A DNA stretch of 64,000 nt from Periplaneta americana (Eukaryota; Arthropoda; Insecta; Blattodea; Blattidae). The notes below the pieces were generated by a model. The model saw only the letters and a program-made list of their open reading frames with translations, did not search any database and was not told the DNA's origin. Below, one piece after another: positions 32,520 to 43,084 of the stretch. The stretch lies in NCBI RefSeq assembly GCF_040183065.1, contig NC_091122.1, positions 156,863,955-156,927,954 of the forward strand, in the 5' to 3' direction. The first letter of the stretch is position 1. Each line of letters starts with the position of its first letter. The translations under genes and the position numbers were made by a program.

Positions 32520-32856
32520 AATTAATTGATGAACTAGTGGACTTACTCGTGTTAAATATGTAATATTTGTCCGGCTTACATCTGTTTCGGTGCTTCACGC
32601 ACCATCATCCGAGCCTACTAGATCGCGGCGTCATCTCGAACTTCTCTGCTTCACAGTACACACACACTATTCGACTCCACACTTCAACACCTTCCAACAA
32701 TAAAACACACCCCCCCCCCCTAACAGGCAGAGAAGTTCGAGATGAAGCCGCGATCTAGTAGGCTCTGATGATGGTGCGTGAAGCACTGAAACAGCTGTAA
32801 GCCGGACAAATATTACATATTTAACACGAGTAAGTCCACTAGTTCATCAATTAATT
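32520..32856. mobile_element. Penelope-type inverted terminal repeats around a 77-bp core
   Basis: The arms 32520-32649 and 32727-32856 are 130-bp inverted copies, about 95% identical. The right arm has CTGATGA (32765-32771), stem GGTGC/GCACT (773-777 with 783-787) and GAAAC (32788-32792), then ATGTAA-like and TTACAT pairing. This is the same architecture as at 2272-2903. The core reads like the end of a Penelope-like protein 3' region (cactccacac-type sequence shared with 2740-2765) and has a run of 12 C. Confidence 0.65.
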
Positions 32857-33425
32857 ACTTTTCTTCCCTCCTATACTTAGTAAAGTGATTTGTTTGTATA
32901 TTACGCCACCGAACTCCAGTCGTGGAAGGGGATAGCAACCGTTGATCCAGAGGTATAGCCAGGTTAATATCAGAAATGTTAGTAAAAATAAAATGATGTC
33001 CCTTTATATCTTAACGTGGAAGCTTAGTAATAACACCATTTGCTTCCTGGCGTGCCAACATAACGTTGGAAAATTGGTGTCTTGTGTTTAAACTTGTCTC
33101 ATTTCGTAAGGTACTCCATATTCATCACAGACTCCGCATGCATGCTGGAGATGAGTCGATCCTAATGGATGCAGATGAGCTGCCATGCACTCCCGTCCCG
33201 TCACTTAGGCCTGCGTAATTTGTTTGACATGTGGATGCATTCTGTGTACGAAGAACTGTCACTTTGTTGCAGTACAAGTGTTAACTAGATGATGAGATTG
33301 CATCTTACGCATTTACACGAGTGTTAAAACACTGACACAGAAAATAGATCATCGGGACTCCAGTAATGAGATATTTAAGACACGCAACAGGATGTAGATT
33401 CGATCTAATTTTTTTATTTATACAA
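32857..33425. other. Unassigned spacer
   Basis: No gene or repeat recognised before the LINE begins. Confidence 0.3.
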
Positions 33426-34427
33426 CAGAGTCCGTATAGGTCATTTTCTATCTGATGCTTTTCCAATTCACTGCGGGCTAAAGCAGGGAGATGCACTATC
33501 ACCTTTACTTTTTAACTTCGCTCTAGAATATGCCATTAGGAAAGTTCAGGATAACAGGCAGGGTTTGGAATTGAACGGGTTACATCAGCTTCTTGTCTAT
33601 GCAGATGACGTGAATATGTTAGGAGAAAATACACAAACGATTAGGGAAAACACGGAAATTTTAGTTGAAGCAAGGAAAGCGATCGGTTTGGAAGTAAATC
33701 CCGAAAAGACAAAGTCTATGATCATGTCTCGTGACGGGAATATTGTACGAAATGGTAATATAAAAATTGGAGATTTATCCTTCGAAGAGGTGGAAAAATT
33801 CAAATATCTTGGAGCAACAGTAACAAATATAAATGACACTCGGGAGGAAATTAAACGCAGAATAAATATGGGAAATGCGTGTTATTATTCGGTTGAGAAG
33901 CTCTTATCATCCAGTCTGCTGTCCAAAAATCTGAAAGTTAGAATTTATAAAACAGTTATATTACCGGTTGTTCTGTATGGTTGTGAAACTTGGACTCTCA
34001 CTCTGAGAGAGGAACATAGGTTAAGGGTGTTTGAGAATAAGGTGTTTAGGAAAATATTTGGGGCTAAGCGGGATGAAGTTACAGGAGAATGGAGAAAGTT
34101 ACACAACACAGAACTGCACGCATTGTATTCTTCACCTAATATAATTAGGAACTTAAAATCCAGACGTTTGAGATGGGCAGGGCATGTAGCACGTATGGGC
34201 GAATCCAGAAATGCATATAGAGTGTTAGTTGGAAGATCGGAGGGAAAAAGACCTGTAGGGAGGCCGAGACGTAGATGGAAGGATAATATTAAAATGGATT
34301 TGAGAGAGGTGCGGTATGATGATAGAGACTGGATTAATCTTGCACAGGATAGGGACCGATGGCGGGCTTATGTGAGGGCGGCAATGAACTTTCGGGTTCC
34401 TTAAAAGCCATTTGTAAGTAAGTACGT
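33426..34427 (+). CDS. RTE-like LINE family alpha, RT C-terminal half (copy 2)
   Basis: Open from about 33426 to 34404. It begins inside the RT at [19 protein letters not shown] (motif B region [14 protein letters not shown]). The catalytic box is [11 protein letters not shown] (33587-33619). Next come [47 protein letters not shown] and [14 protein letters not shown]. The full protein would have an endonuclease and the first half of the RT upstream; these are missing, so it is a 5'-truncated copy with a preserved frame. The annotated Met start at 33565 is not a true start. The tail is (TAAG)n. Clade inferred. Confidence 0.9.
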
Positions 34428-34432
34428 ATTCT

Positions 34433-34684
34433 ATTCGGTTATTTTACGACGCTGTATCAACATCTCAGGTTATTTAGCGTCTGAATGAAATGATGGTGAT
34501 AATGCCGGTGAAATGAGTCCGGGATTCACCACCGAAAGTTACCCAGCACTTGCTTATATTAGGTTGAGGGTTAACCCAGGAAAAAACCTCAACCAGGTAA
34601 CTTGCCCCGACAGGGATTCGAACCCGGGCCACCTGGTTTCGCTGCCAGACGCACTGACCGTTACTCTACAGGTGTGGACGATTC
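34433..34684 (-). mobile_element. SINE family A, inverted
   Basis: The tail is first (gttattttacgacgctgtat), the body gttacccagcacttg and aacctcaaccaggtaact, and the head last (cgaacccgggccacctggtt, cgttactctacaggtg). It inserted directly behind the LINE-alpha tail. A 7-bp attcggt lies on both sides. Confidence 0.85.
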
Positions 34685-35109
34685 GGTCGAACCTTGGAAA
34701 CTATCTGGTGATTCAAAATACACACCAAAATAACATTTTTCCATGACCGAGAGTAAATGTCGGTTTGTTTCTAGGCTAGAAAAATCGAGAGAGAAAATAA
34801 CGTTAACAATGAAATATATCAATCGTTGTTGCTATGACATTATTTCTTTGCCTCCGTGCATATGCGATCAATAAAATAGCTCCAGTGGACTTCAATAATA
34901 AAAATTTTAGAAATAAAATGCGACAATTTACTCTCGATCTTGGAAAAATAGCATATAGGGTACGCCACGGGATCGAAACACAATTTTTCCCCCGGTACAT
35001 TTGTAGCCCTCAGGATAAATCCCTCGGGCTACAAACATGTACCTCGGGAAAAACCATGCCTTTCTCTCTTAATGTACATAGGCCTAGTAGTTTACAGTTA
35101 TAACGTCCT
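34685..35109. other. Unassigned spacer
   Basis: No gene or repeat recognised. The frame 34834-35103 has no known motif. Confidence 0.3.
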
Positions 35110-36600
35110 CTTTATCGACTAAGATTCTACTCCCCTCATATTTTCTCTATTCCGTTCTCCTCTAATTTTCTCTTTTCTCTCTTCCTTTTCCACTCGCCTC
35201 TTTTGCTTCTCTTATCTTTTTCTTTCTTTCCTCTCCCCTTCTTCCTTTGTCTCTATCTTCCCTTTTCTCTCTCTTCCCTCTCCTCTTCTCTCACCCTTCC
35301 ATCCTTTTTACTCTTTTTTCCCCTCCCATCTCCCTTCTTTATCTTTTCCCCTTTCCTCTCCCTTTTCCGCTCCTTTTCTTTCTCCCCTTTCTCACTTTCT
35401 CTTCTTCTCTCCTACTCCCTCTTTTTCTCTTTCCTCCCCTTTCTTCTGTGCCCTCTCCTCTTCTTCCCATCCCAGTTTTTTCTTTTCCCCCTCTACTCTT
35501 TTTTACTCTTTCTTTCCTTCCACCTTCCTTCCTTTCCTTCCCTTCTCTTCTCTCCCCTTCCCTCCTCTCCTCTCCTAATTTTCTACTCTCGTCTCTTTTC
35601 TCCCCGTCTCTCCTCTCCTCTCTTTTCTCCCGTCTCTCCTCTCCTCTCCTCTCCTCTCTTTTCTTCCCGTCTTTCCTCTCCTCTCCTCTCTTTTCTCCCC
35701 GTCTCTCTTCTCCTTTCCTCTCTTTTCTCCCCGTCTCTCGTCTCGTCTCCTCTCCTCTCTTTTCTCCCCGACTCTCGTCTCCTCTCCTCTCTTTTCTCCC
35801 CGTTTCTCCCCTCCTCTCTTTTCTCAGTCTCTCCTCTCCTCTCTTTTCTCCCCGTCTCTCCTCTCCTCTCTTTTCTCCCAGACTCTCTTCTCTTCTCTCT
35901 TTTCTCCCCGTCACTCCTCTCCTCTCTTTTCTCCCCGTCTCTCCTCTCCTCTCTTTTCTCAGTCTCTCCTCTCCTCTCTTTTCTCCCCGTCACTCCTCTC
36001 CTCTCTTTTCTCCCCGTCTCTCCTCTCCTCTCTTTTCTCCCCGTCTCTCCTCTCCTCTCTTTTCTCCCCGTCTCTCCGCTCCTTTCTTTTTTCCCCGTCT
36101 CTCCTCTCTTTTCTCTCCTCTATTTTCTCCCCGTCTTTCCTATTTCCTTTTCTCCCCGTCACTCCTCTCCTCTCTTTTCTCCCCGTCTCTCCTCTCTTTT
36201 CTCTCCTCTATTTTCTCCCCGTCTCTCCCATTTTCTTTTCTCCCCGTCTCTTCTCTTCTCTCCCAGTCTCGTCTCTTCTCTTCCCTTCTCTTCTCTTCTC
36301 TTCTCTTCTCTTCTCTTCTCTTCTCTTCTCTTCTCTTCTCTTCTCTTCTCTTCTCTTCTCTTCTCTTCTCTTCTCTTCTCTTCTCTCTCCCTTTTTCGCT
36401 CCTTTTCTGTCTCCCCTTTGCTACTTTCTCTTCTTCGCTCCTTTTCTCTCTCCTATTCCCTCTTTTCCCCTTTTTTCTCTGCCCTCTCCTCTTCTTCCCT
36501 CTTCTGATCTTTCTTTTCTGCTACTATCTTTTCTCTCTTCTCTCCTTTACTATTTTCCCTCCACACCCCCTATCTTTTTTCTCTTCATATCCTCCATTCA
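35110..36600 (+). repeat. 1.5-kb polypyrimidine tract with nested satellites
   Basis: The plus strand is almost only C and T. The middle (about 35590-36270) is a minisatellite of tctcctctcctctcttttct plus ccccg (about 25 bp). 36283-36385 is (TTCTC)n. Because stop codons need A, long frames of 434 and 538 codons stay open by composition. They encode only Ser/Leu/Phe/Pro/Arg strings and are not genes. Confidence 0.95.
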
Positions 36601-37510
36601 GCACAATCTCACAGAACATTTATTCCTTTTCTTCACTCACCTACTCCTCTTCCTTCTCGTTTAATCTCTTTTCTTATCCTTCAAATCTAATTCTGTCTGT
36701 CAGGTTTGCTCTTTCTCTTTTATATATCTTATCACTGTGTTCGTCAGTATGGCTTTATCAATGCGATCTGCATATTCTTTACAGTAATTTTGTAGCTTTA
36801 GTAGGACTAGGCTACGTGTTTACTCCTATGCAGCTCTTCTTCCTCTGTATTCGTCTGTTATAATTTTTATGATTGTCACATAGAAATAAGCCGGATATTA
36901 TGTTTGTATGTATGTATTTAATGCATAGTTCCGATGTCGGAAATAAGTACCCCCTGATGGAAGGTTCAATATCTATAAGGAATTTAGTTAGTACATTTAT
37001 TTGCCGCCAGGGGCAGTAGAACAAGAGCTAAGCTAATCGTATCAAACGCCATCTAGTATACAACTAAGATATTGATAGAACGCGAGAGAGGAAAAATTGG
37101 TCCATAAGCTCTAATTTAGGTTTGGAAGTCTTTAAGGTGCCGGAAAACTCAGACACGGGACAACGGCTTAGGCCCTCCCAGAGGACCTGAGTCCCGAATT
37201 TTTGCGTTGAAAAATCGGCATCCCTTGGATGTAGAGGAGAACATGGCTATGTTTAGTATACTCGTATTTAATTTGTATTTATTTCTTGTATTACTTTTGC
37301 ACGTTCTTCTTATAGTAGGGTACCACAAACTGTGGTCATTCGAGTAATAAATGTTGTCCATGTGACATGTGGAGGAAAGGAACTGGCCCCCTGTCCCATT
37401 ATCTCCTGGTTTAGTTGCCCCATGAGTGATGCCTTATTGGTGTCACTTATGAGGTTGAAAACTGTCGTTGGACAGTTGGCTAAACAACAATATCACATGA
37501 GATTCGTTAA
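36601..37510. other. Unassigned spacer
   Basis: The composition returns to normal. No gene or repeat recognised. Confidence 0.3.
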
Positions 37511-37523
37511 TTCTGTAGAGAAT

Positions 37524-37688
37524 TTTTAGTAGGTTATTTTACGACGCATTATCAACATTTTAGGTTATTTAGCGTCTGAATGAGATGAAGGTGATAATGC
37601 CGGTGAAATGAGCCCGGGGTCCACCACTCATATTGGGTTGAGGGAAAACCCCGGTACCTCAGCCAGGTAACTTGTCCCGACAGGGAAT
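37524..37688 (-). mobile_element. SINE family A, inverted and 5'-truncated, with 13-bp duplication
   Basis: The tail and body match family A, but the sequence stops at cttgtcccgacaggga, so most of the tRNA head is missing. ttctgtagagaat flanks it at 37511-37523 and 37689-37701. The clean duplication shows it inserted already truncated. Confidence 0.9.
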
Positions 37689-37740
37689 TTCTGTAGAGAA
37701 TGACGGAAGGAAGACAATTCTTTAAATACTATTATTGTAG

Positions 37741-38060
37741 GTAATCCTGCTATTATTCGGTTGAGAAACTTTTGACATCCAGTCTGCTGTCCAAAAAACT
37801 GAGATTTAGAATCTATAAAACAGTTATATTACCGGTTGTTCTGTATGGTTATGAAACTTGGACTCTCACATTGAAAGAGGAACAAAGGTTAAGGGTGTTC
37901 GAGAATAAAGTACTTAGGAATACCTATATTTGGGGCTAAGAGGGACGAAGTTATAGGAGAATGGAGAAAATTACATAACGCAGAACTGCACGCATTGTAT
38001 TCGTCACCTAACATAATTACGAATACTAAATCCAGAGGTTTGAGATGGGCAGGGCACGTA
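37741..38060 (+). mobile_element. LINE family alpha, left part of a split copy (copy 3)
   Basis: It starts in the segment [10 protein letters not shown], with frame breaks, through VLYGYETWTL and KRDEV.GEW to RGLRWAGH. It is cut at 38060 by the CR1-like LINE and resumes at 41218. Confidence 0.85.
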
Positions 38061-38061
38061 T

Positions 38062-38096
<35 letters not shown>

Positions 38097-41000
38097 TTCT
38101 GGTGTAGTTAAGGCCATCAGGCCTTCTCTTCCACAACACCAGGAATACAAATACAATAACAGAAATAAAAAGGAAAAAAAAAACACTATAAACGAAGTAA
38201 AGTCACACAAAAATATACACAGGTTGCAGTCACACAAACTTTAAATGAGTGATTAAGTATAATTAATTGTATCCTAATTAACTAACATAAACAAGAAACT
38301 TGCGATTTTAATCTGGAGTAAAAAAAAAAACACAAATCGACACTTCTAGCAATATCTAAAAAGCATTAAACAATACAAAATTTTCCAATTTAATTTTGAA
38401 TTGTGATAAAGTCCGGCAGTCCCTGACATCATTAGGTAGCGAATTCCAGAGACGAGGTATTTCTACAGTGTACGAGGATGAGTATAGAGACGTTCTATGA
38501 TGAGGGATAGAAAGAAGTGCTTGATGTCGGTTTCGAAGAGTTGTAAGAAATTGAAAGCGCGATAAGAGATAATTCGGAGTAGAAGTATGCATGATTCTAA
38601 ATAGAAGAGACAGTGAATGTATTGTTCTTCGTTCCTTCAGACGCACCCATGAAAGTAACTGGAGGGAAGGTGTTATATGGTCAAATTTACGAGTATTGCA
38701 GATGAATCGTATGCACACATTATGAACACGTTGTAGTCTCTCAGCTAAGAGTGAACTTACATTAGTTAGTAAGGAATCGCAATAATCAAAATGGGGCATT
38801 ACAAGCGTCTGAATAAGATTCTTTTTTAGACTAAGTGGTAGAAATTCTTTCATATGAAACAAAGAGTGAAGTTGAGAAAATATTTTTTTGCAAGTGTGTG
38901 TTACTTGGGTGTTCCAATTTAGATCGCTATCCATAAAAATGCCAAGATTTTTAACTGTTTCACTGTATTTAACAATAATCCCATTCAATGTTATATGTGG
39001 TATAGTACCACTATCAAGAGTACTTCGTAGACGATTATGTCCCATTACGATTGCTTGCGATTTCTCTGGATTTAACCTTAATCCAAATTTGTGTGACCAC
39101 AGTGAAATCGAATTTAAGTCTTCGTTTATTTTATTTACTGCGTCACTAGTCTCATCAGGGTGGAAATGCAAATAAATTTGCAAGTCGTCAGCATACATAT
39201 GGTATTTGCAGTGTTTTATCATTTTAGTCACGTTATTAATATAAATCATGAAGAGTAAAGGTCCGAGAACTGATCCTTGTTGAATTCCAGATTTCACGAC
39301 ACACCATCTTGAAGAATAATCGCATGCAATGACACATTGTTGACGTTCGCGAAGGTAGGATTCAAACCAAGTAACAGAACTTTCAGAAAGATGCAGAAGT
39401 CTTAATTTACATAATAGAAGGTCCGTGTCAACTGTATCAAATGCCTTACTGAAGTCAAGTAATGTCAGTAATGTTAATTTACGTTCATCTGTGGCTTCAC
39501 GTATATCCTCATTCACTTTTAGTAGTGCTGTAGTCGTACTATGTCCATTTCTGAACCCGGATTGGTATTCGTCCAGTAAGGCATGTTCGGTTAGATAGTT
39601 CATTAGTTGTTTGTGAACAATACGTTCCAGAGCTTTTGATAGGGCAGGTAGGATACTAATTGGACGGAAATCATTTGCACATAATGGGGTTTTAATTTTA
39701 GGGATCGGACGGATAAAGGCTTTCTTCCAGAGGTTCGGGTAGGTAGAAGTTATGAGTGAGGCGTTGAATATATGTGTTAATGTCGGCAGTATTATGTCCA
39801 ATATTTTCTTCAATAATATTATACTAATATTATCCACACCTTCAGCTTTAGAAGTAATACGTTTTATTGCCGCTCTCACTTCAGTTTCTGTGACATAAGT
39901 GAAGAAAAATATTTCTCTATCCGGAATTGGAGTCATTTGTAATTCGTTAACTGTCTGCTGTTTGTCGACCGTATCCAAGGTTATTGACTGTACCGTTGCA
40001 AAATGGTCATTTAGTTCGTCAAGAGAAACTGGCACACTGTCTACCTGAGTCCTGGGATTTCCTAAGCCAATTGTCCGTAAATTTCTCCACAGTTTGGAAG
40101 GGTCAGCTCCCCCCTTCAAGATGTTATGAAAATGTCTCAGTTTTGCGTTTCTAATGGCTTGAGTAGTTCTGTTACGTAAGAGTTTATAATAATTATAAGA
40201 GATTTCTGTCTTGTCATGTTTAAACGTTTTGTATGCAGCGTTTCTGTCCGTAATCATACTACGTATGTCAGCAGTCATCCATGGTGCTGGTGTCCTTTTT
40301 ACGCGTTTAGATTTGATAGGAGCATGCTTGTCATATAAATTTATAATATACTCATTTAGTTTAACAAGTTTCTCGTCAACAGTATGTAAGGTCCATATTG
40401 AGTCCCAGGGAATCTTTATTGCGTCTTCAAGTAGTTGGGTTTCATCAATACGTTTCAAGTCACGATACTTTATGAGTTTAGGTGTGGGCTTGGGACACTT
40501 CAAAGAATATACTAGATAAATAATATCGTGGTACGAAATTCCCGAAGCCGCACATTGTCCATGTTTTTGTACTTTGTCTGCATTCTTCGTAATAATTAAG
40601 TCTAATAGGGATTCGGAAGATTGGGTATGGTGGGTTGGTTCAAGGGGAAGGACTGCTAGATCAAGAGCCTGGAACATGGTCAATAGATGTCTAGTGTAGT
40701 TCGAATCAGAGGCTAACAAATTTGTGTTAAGATCACCCATTATTAAGACGTGTTCATAATCTGTGATGAATTCCAATAACGATCTCTCGATCTCTGCAAT
40801 ATCGTTAATCTTCGGGGGTTGGTAAATTACACAAATAAGGCATTTCTGAAAGCTTGTCAGTACTTCTACAAATAGCATTTCAGGTTTTCCGGCATACTCG
40901 CCAGGAGATGTGTGTATTATTCTGGGATTGAGATCTGATCTGACATATGCAGCAACGCCGCCCCCTTGTTTATTTAAACGATCATTTCTTAATAGCGTAT

Positions 41001-41217
41001 AACCATCTATGTGTAATGTCGCTGATAATGTAGGTTTGAGCCAAGATTCAGAGATGAGAAGAGCATGCAAATTCTGATTCGAGAATATGGATTGAATTTC
41101 GTCAAAGTGTGCAACCAAACTCTGAGCGTTAATATGGGCTACGTGAAGGGATGAAGAGTTCTTGGAAAATGCTGTTGTTAAAATGTTGAATGCTTCAGGG
41201 TGAGAGAGAGGGTTCCA
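38061..41217 (-). mobile_element. CR1-like LINE (copy C3), nearly complete ORF2, nested in LINE alpha
   Basis: The 3' end is on the left: (TAAA)n at 38061-38098, then the nested hairpin (outer CTGGTGT 38099-38105 with ACACCAG 38136-38142, inner AAGGCC 38110-38115 with GGCCTT 38120-38125). The 3' UTR runs to 38355 and the ORF upward to the right edge. There is no ORF1 or 5' UTR, so it is 5'-truncated just before or inside the start of ORF2. Confidence 0.9.
38356..41217 (-). CDS. LINE ORF2: AP-type endonuclease and reverse transcriptase
   Basis: A single open frame of at least 920 residues extends upstream to the element edge without a Met (the TTG at 41118 is not a needed start). Endonuclease: VAHINAQSL at the start, ISESWL, IMGDLNTNLL, and then ISYHD where related enzymes have SDHD. 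RT: FRPISILPALSKALERI, motif A LLDFSKAFDTVD, motif B GIQQGSVLGPLLFMIYIN, catalytic YADDLQI. The C-terminus is RLWNSLPNDVRDC. These enzymes nick target DNA and prime reverse transcription in the nucleus. The RT looks intact. The D-to-Y change in the endonuclease may disable nicking. Clade by motif impression. Confidence 0.9.
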   Translation of the reverse strand, partial: WNPLSHPEAFNILTTAFSKNSSSLHVAHINAQSLVAHFDEIQSIFSNQNLHALLISESWLKPTLSATLHIDGYTLLRNDRLNKQGGGVAAYVRSDLNPRIIHTSPGEYAGKPEMLFVEVLTSFQKCLICVIYQPPKINDIAEIERSLLEFITDYEHVLIMGDLNTNLLASDSNYTRHLLTMFQALDLAVLPLEPTHHTQSSESLLDLIITKNADKVQKHGQCAASGISYHDIIYLVYSLKCPKPTPKLIKYRDLKRIDETQLLEDAIKIPWDSIWTLHTVDEKLVKLNEYIINLYDKHAPIKSKRVKRTPAPWMTADIRSMITDRNAAYKTFKHDKTEISYNYYKLLRNRTTQAIRNAKLRHFHNILKGGADPSKLWRNLRTIGLGNPRTQVDSVPVSLDELNDHFATVQSITLDTVDKQQTVNELQMTPIPDREIFFFTYVTETEVRAAIKRITSKAEGVDNISIILLKKILDIILPTLTHIFNASLITSTYPNLWKKAFIRPIPKIKTPLCANDFRPISILPALSKALERIVHKQLMNYLTEHALLDEYQSGFRNGHSTTTALLKVNEDIREATDERKLTLLTLLDFSKAFDTVDTDLLLCKLRLLHLSESSVTWFESYLRERQQCVIACDYSSRWCVVKSGIQQGSVLGPLLFMIYINNVTKMIKHCKYHMYADDLQIYLHFHPDETSDAVNKINEDLNSISLWSHKFGLRLNPEKSQAIVMGHNRLRSTLDSGTIPHITLNGIIVKYSETVKNLGIFMDSDLNWNTQVTHTCKKIFSQLHSLFHMKEFLPLSLKKNLIQTLVMPHFDYCDSLLTNVSSLLAERLQRVHNVCIRFICNTRKFDHITPSLQLLSWVRLKERRTIHSLSLLFRIMHTSTPNYLLSRFQFLTTLRNRHQALLSIPHHRTSLYSSSYTVEIPRLWNSLPNDVRDCRTLSQFKIKLENFVLFNAF

Positions 41218-41442
41218 GAATCCAGAAATGCTTATAGAGTGTTAGTTGGGAGACCTGAAGGAAAAAGACCTCTGGGGAAACCGAGACATAGATGGGGGAA
41301 TAATATTAAAATGGATTTGAGGGAAGTCGGATATGATGCTAGGGGCTGGATTAATCTTGCTCAGGATAGGAACCGATGGCGGGCTTATGTGAGGGCGGCA
41401 ATGAATCTCCGGGTTCTCTAAAAGCCATAAGTAAGTAAGTAT
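41218..41442 (+). mobile_element. LINE family alpha, right part of the split copy (copy 3)
   Basis: Resumes at [19 protein letters not shown] and continues to [14 protein letters not shown] and the (TAAG)n tail. Compared with intact copies about a dozen bases are missing at the junction with 38060. Confidence 0.9.
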
Positions 41443-41632
41443 TTTGTAGGTAATTGTTATGAAATTTTGAACTACCTTATGTATTTGATAAGTTAATGCT
41501 TGAAATATTAAACGCTTACATGTATGGCTAACACGCAAAACAACAGAATTGGAAATAAATGTACCTTCAATTTCTTTAACAAAAATATTTAAACTGAATA
41601 TTATTACCTACACCTTAACGTTGCTCGATATT

Positions 41633-41888
41633 TTTATTTTAGTAGGTTATTTTACGACGCTTTATCAACATCTTAGGTTATTTAGCGTCTGAATGAGATG
41701 AAGGTGATAATGCCGGTGAAATGAGTCCGGGGTCCAACACCGAAAGTTACCCAGCATTTGTTCATATTGGGTTGAGGGAAAACCCCGGAAAAAAACCTCA
41801 ACCAGGTAACTTGCCCCGACCGGAAATCGAACCCGGGCCACCTGGTTTCGCAGCTAGACGCGCTAACCGTTACTCCACAGGTGTGGAC
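41633..41888 (-). mobile_element. SINE family A, inverted, with 11-bp duplication
   Basis: Full copy: tail ggttattttacgacgcttta, body, and head to cgttactccacaggtgtgga. tgctcgatatt is at 41622-41632 and 41889-41899. Confidence 0.9.
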
Positions 41889-41899
41889 TGCTCGATATT

Positions 41900-42821
41900 G
41901 TACGGAAAACAGCAGTGTAAAAATTACATATTACCTTACCATAGATTCTTTCTGTCCATCTTCAGACAATTTCCAAGTCCAGGTCAGTGACATACAAATC
42001 TTCATGACGGGATAGTTCTTCAGTCTAAATACCCCATATAGTAGACAACTGCAAAAAGAAAGAAATCTGGCATTATTCACCTATTCCAATACTATAGACA
42101 AATTGTAGCATGCCGGTCGTATTTGAATGAATCAATCAATATGTTGCCATATTGATCAACTGAATACACAAATCTTTCGTCTTCATCTATTTCCCTTAAC
42201 GTTAAGAAAAATGTTATAAACGAAATCATTTTGTACGCATATTTCTCGAAATATCTAAGCATTTTGTTTCGTGCAGCTCTATGTGTTACTGATTTCTGCA
42301 GGTATAATCTTTTTATAGAATGTACGTGTTGGTGGTACACATTCGGCACATACACTGTGGAAGTGAAATAGCCTTGCAGATTTCCAGAGCGAATTGCTCA
42401 TGTTGTATGTAACAAAAAAAACTATATCATCATATTGGTGGAAAGTTCATAGTTTTGTACATATCGATAGGATATCTAATAAAGAATAATTTATCCCTCT
42501 GGCGTATTTCAATAGCGTGCACGGATTTCCTACAAATTTAATTCTAAAAACCTCTAAATTCAAGCCATTGCACGATGCGAGCAAGTGGCAACGTCTTGGC
42601 AGACAACAGCTCACCTATAGAGACACACCGAGTTCGTTGACCTCTTACATCTGTATCACAAGTAGAGTGTGTTAGCGACGATGTTGCCGGACTGTTCAAA
42701 TGTCAAATTTAATTTTGTAATTAACCGTGCATTTAATCACAAAACGTAATATAGGTTTCTATTCATTTCAGTGTACCTTATCGTTCCATTCAATTTGCAT
42801 TTCATTTCTACCTTGTATGTA
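41900..42821. other. Unassigned spacer
   Basis: No gene or repeat recognised. The frame 42092-42355 has no known motif. Confidence 0.3.
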
Positions 42822-43084
42822 TATAGAGTGTTAAAGAAAAAGTATCCAATATTTTTTAAGGTTACAGTATGCATCAAAACAAGAAAAAAAAGTCTAATAA
42901 ACATGGGTCCTACAACACATATTTTCTGAGATATGAATACTTGTTCATAGGAGGTGCTCAATGTGATGTCCATTCATGGCAATGCATTTTTCTGCCCTAC
43001 AATACAGCAGACTACCAGATAATCATACCGTAGTTGACACCCCTGGCTTGGAATAATGTTACATCGCAAGGAATACTGACAACA

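Noticed and set aside
35203-36863. Long open frames of 434 and 538 codons
   Set aside because: They are low-complexity Ser/Leu/Phe/Pro strings in two frames at once, caused by the C/T-only strand, which lacks stop codons. The opposite-strand frames of Arg/Glu/Lys are the mirror artefact.
38888-40519. Plus-strand frames of 95 and 102 codons
   Set aside because: Shadows of the LINE ORF2 on the other strand.
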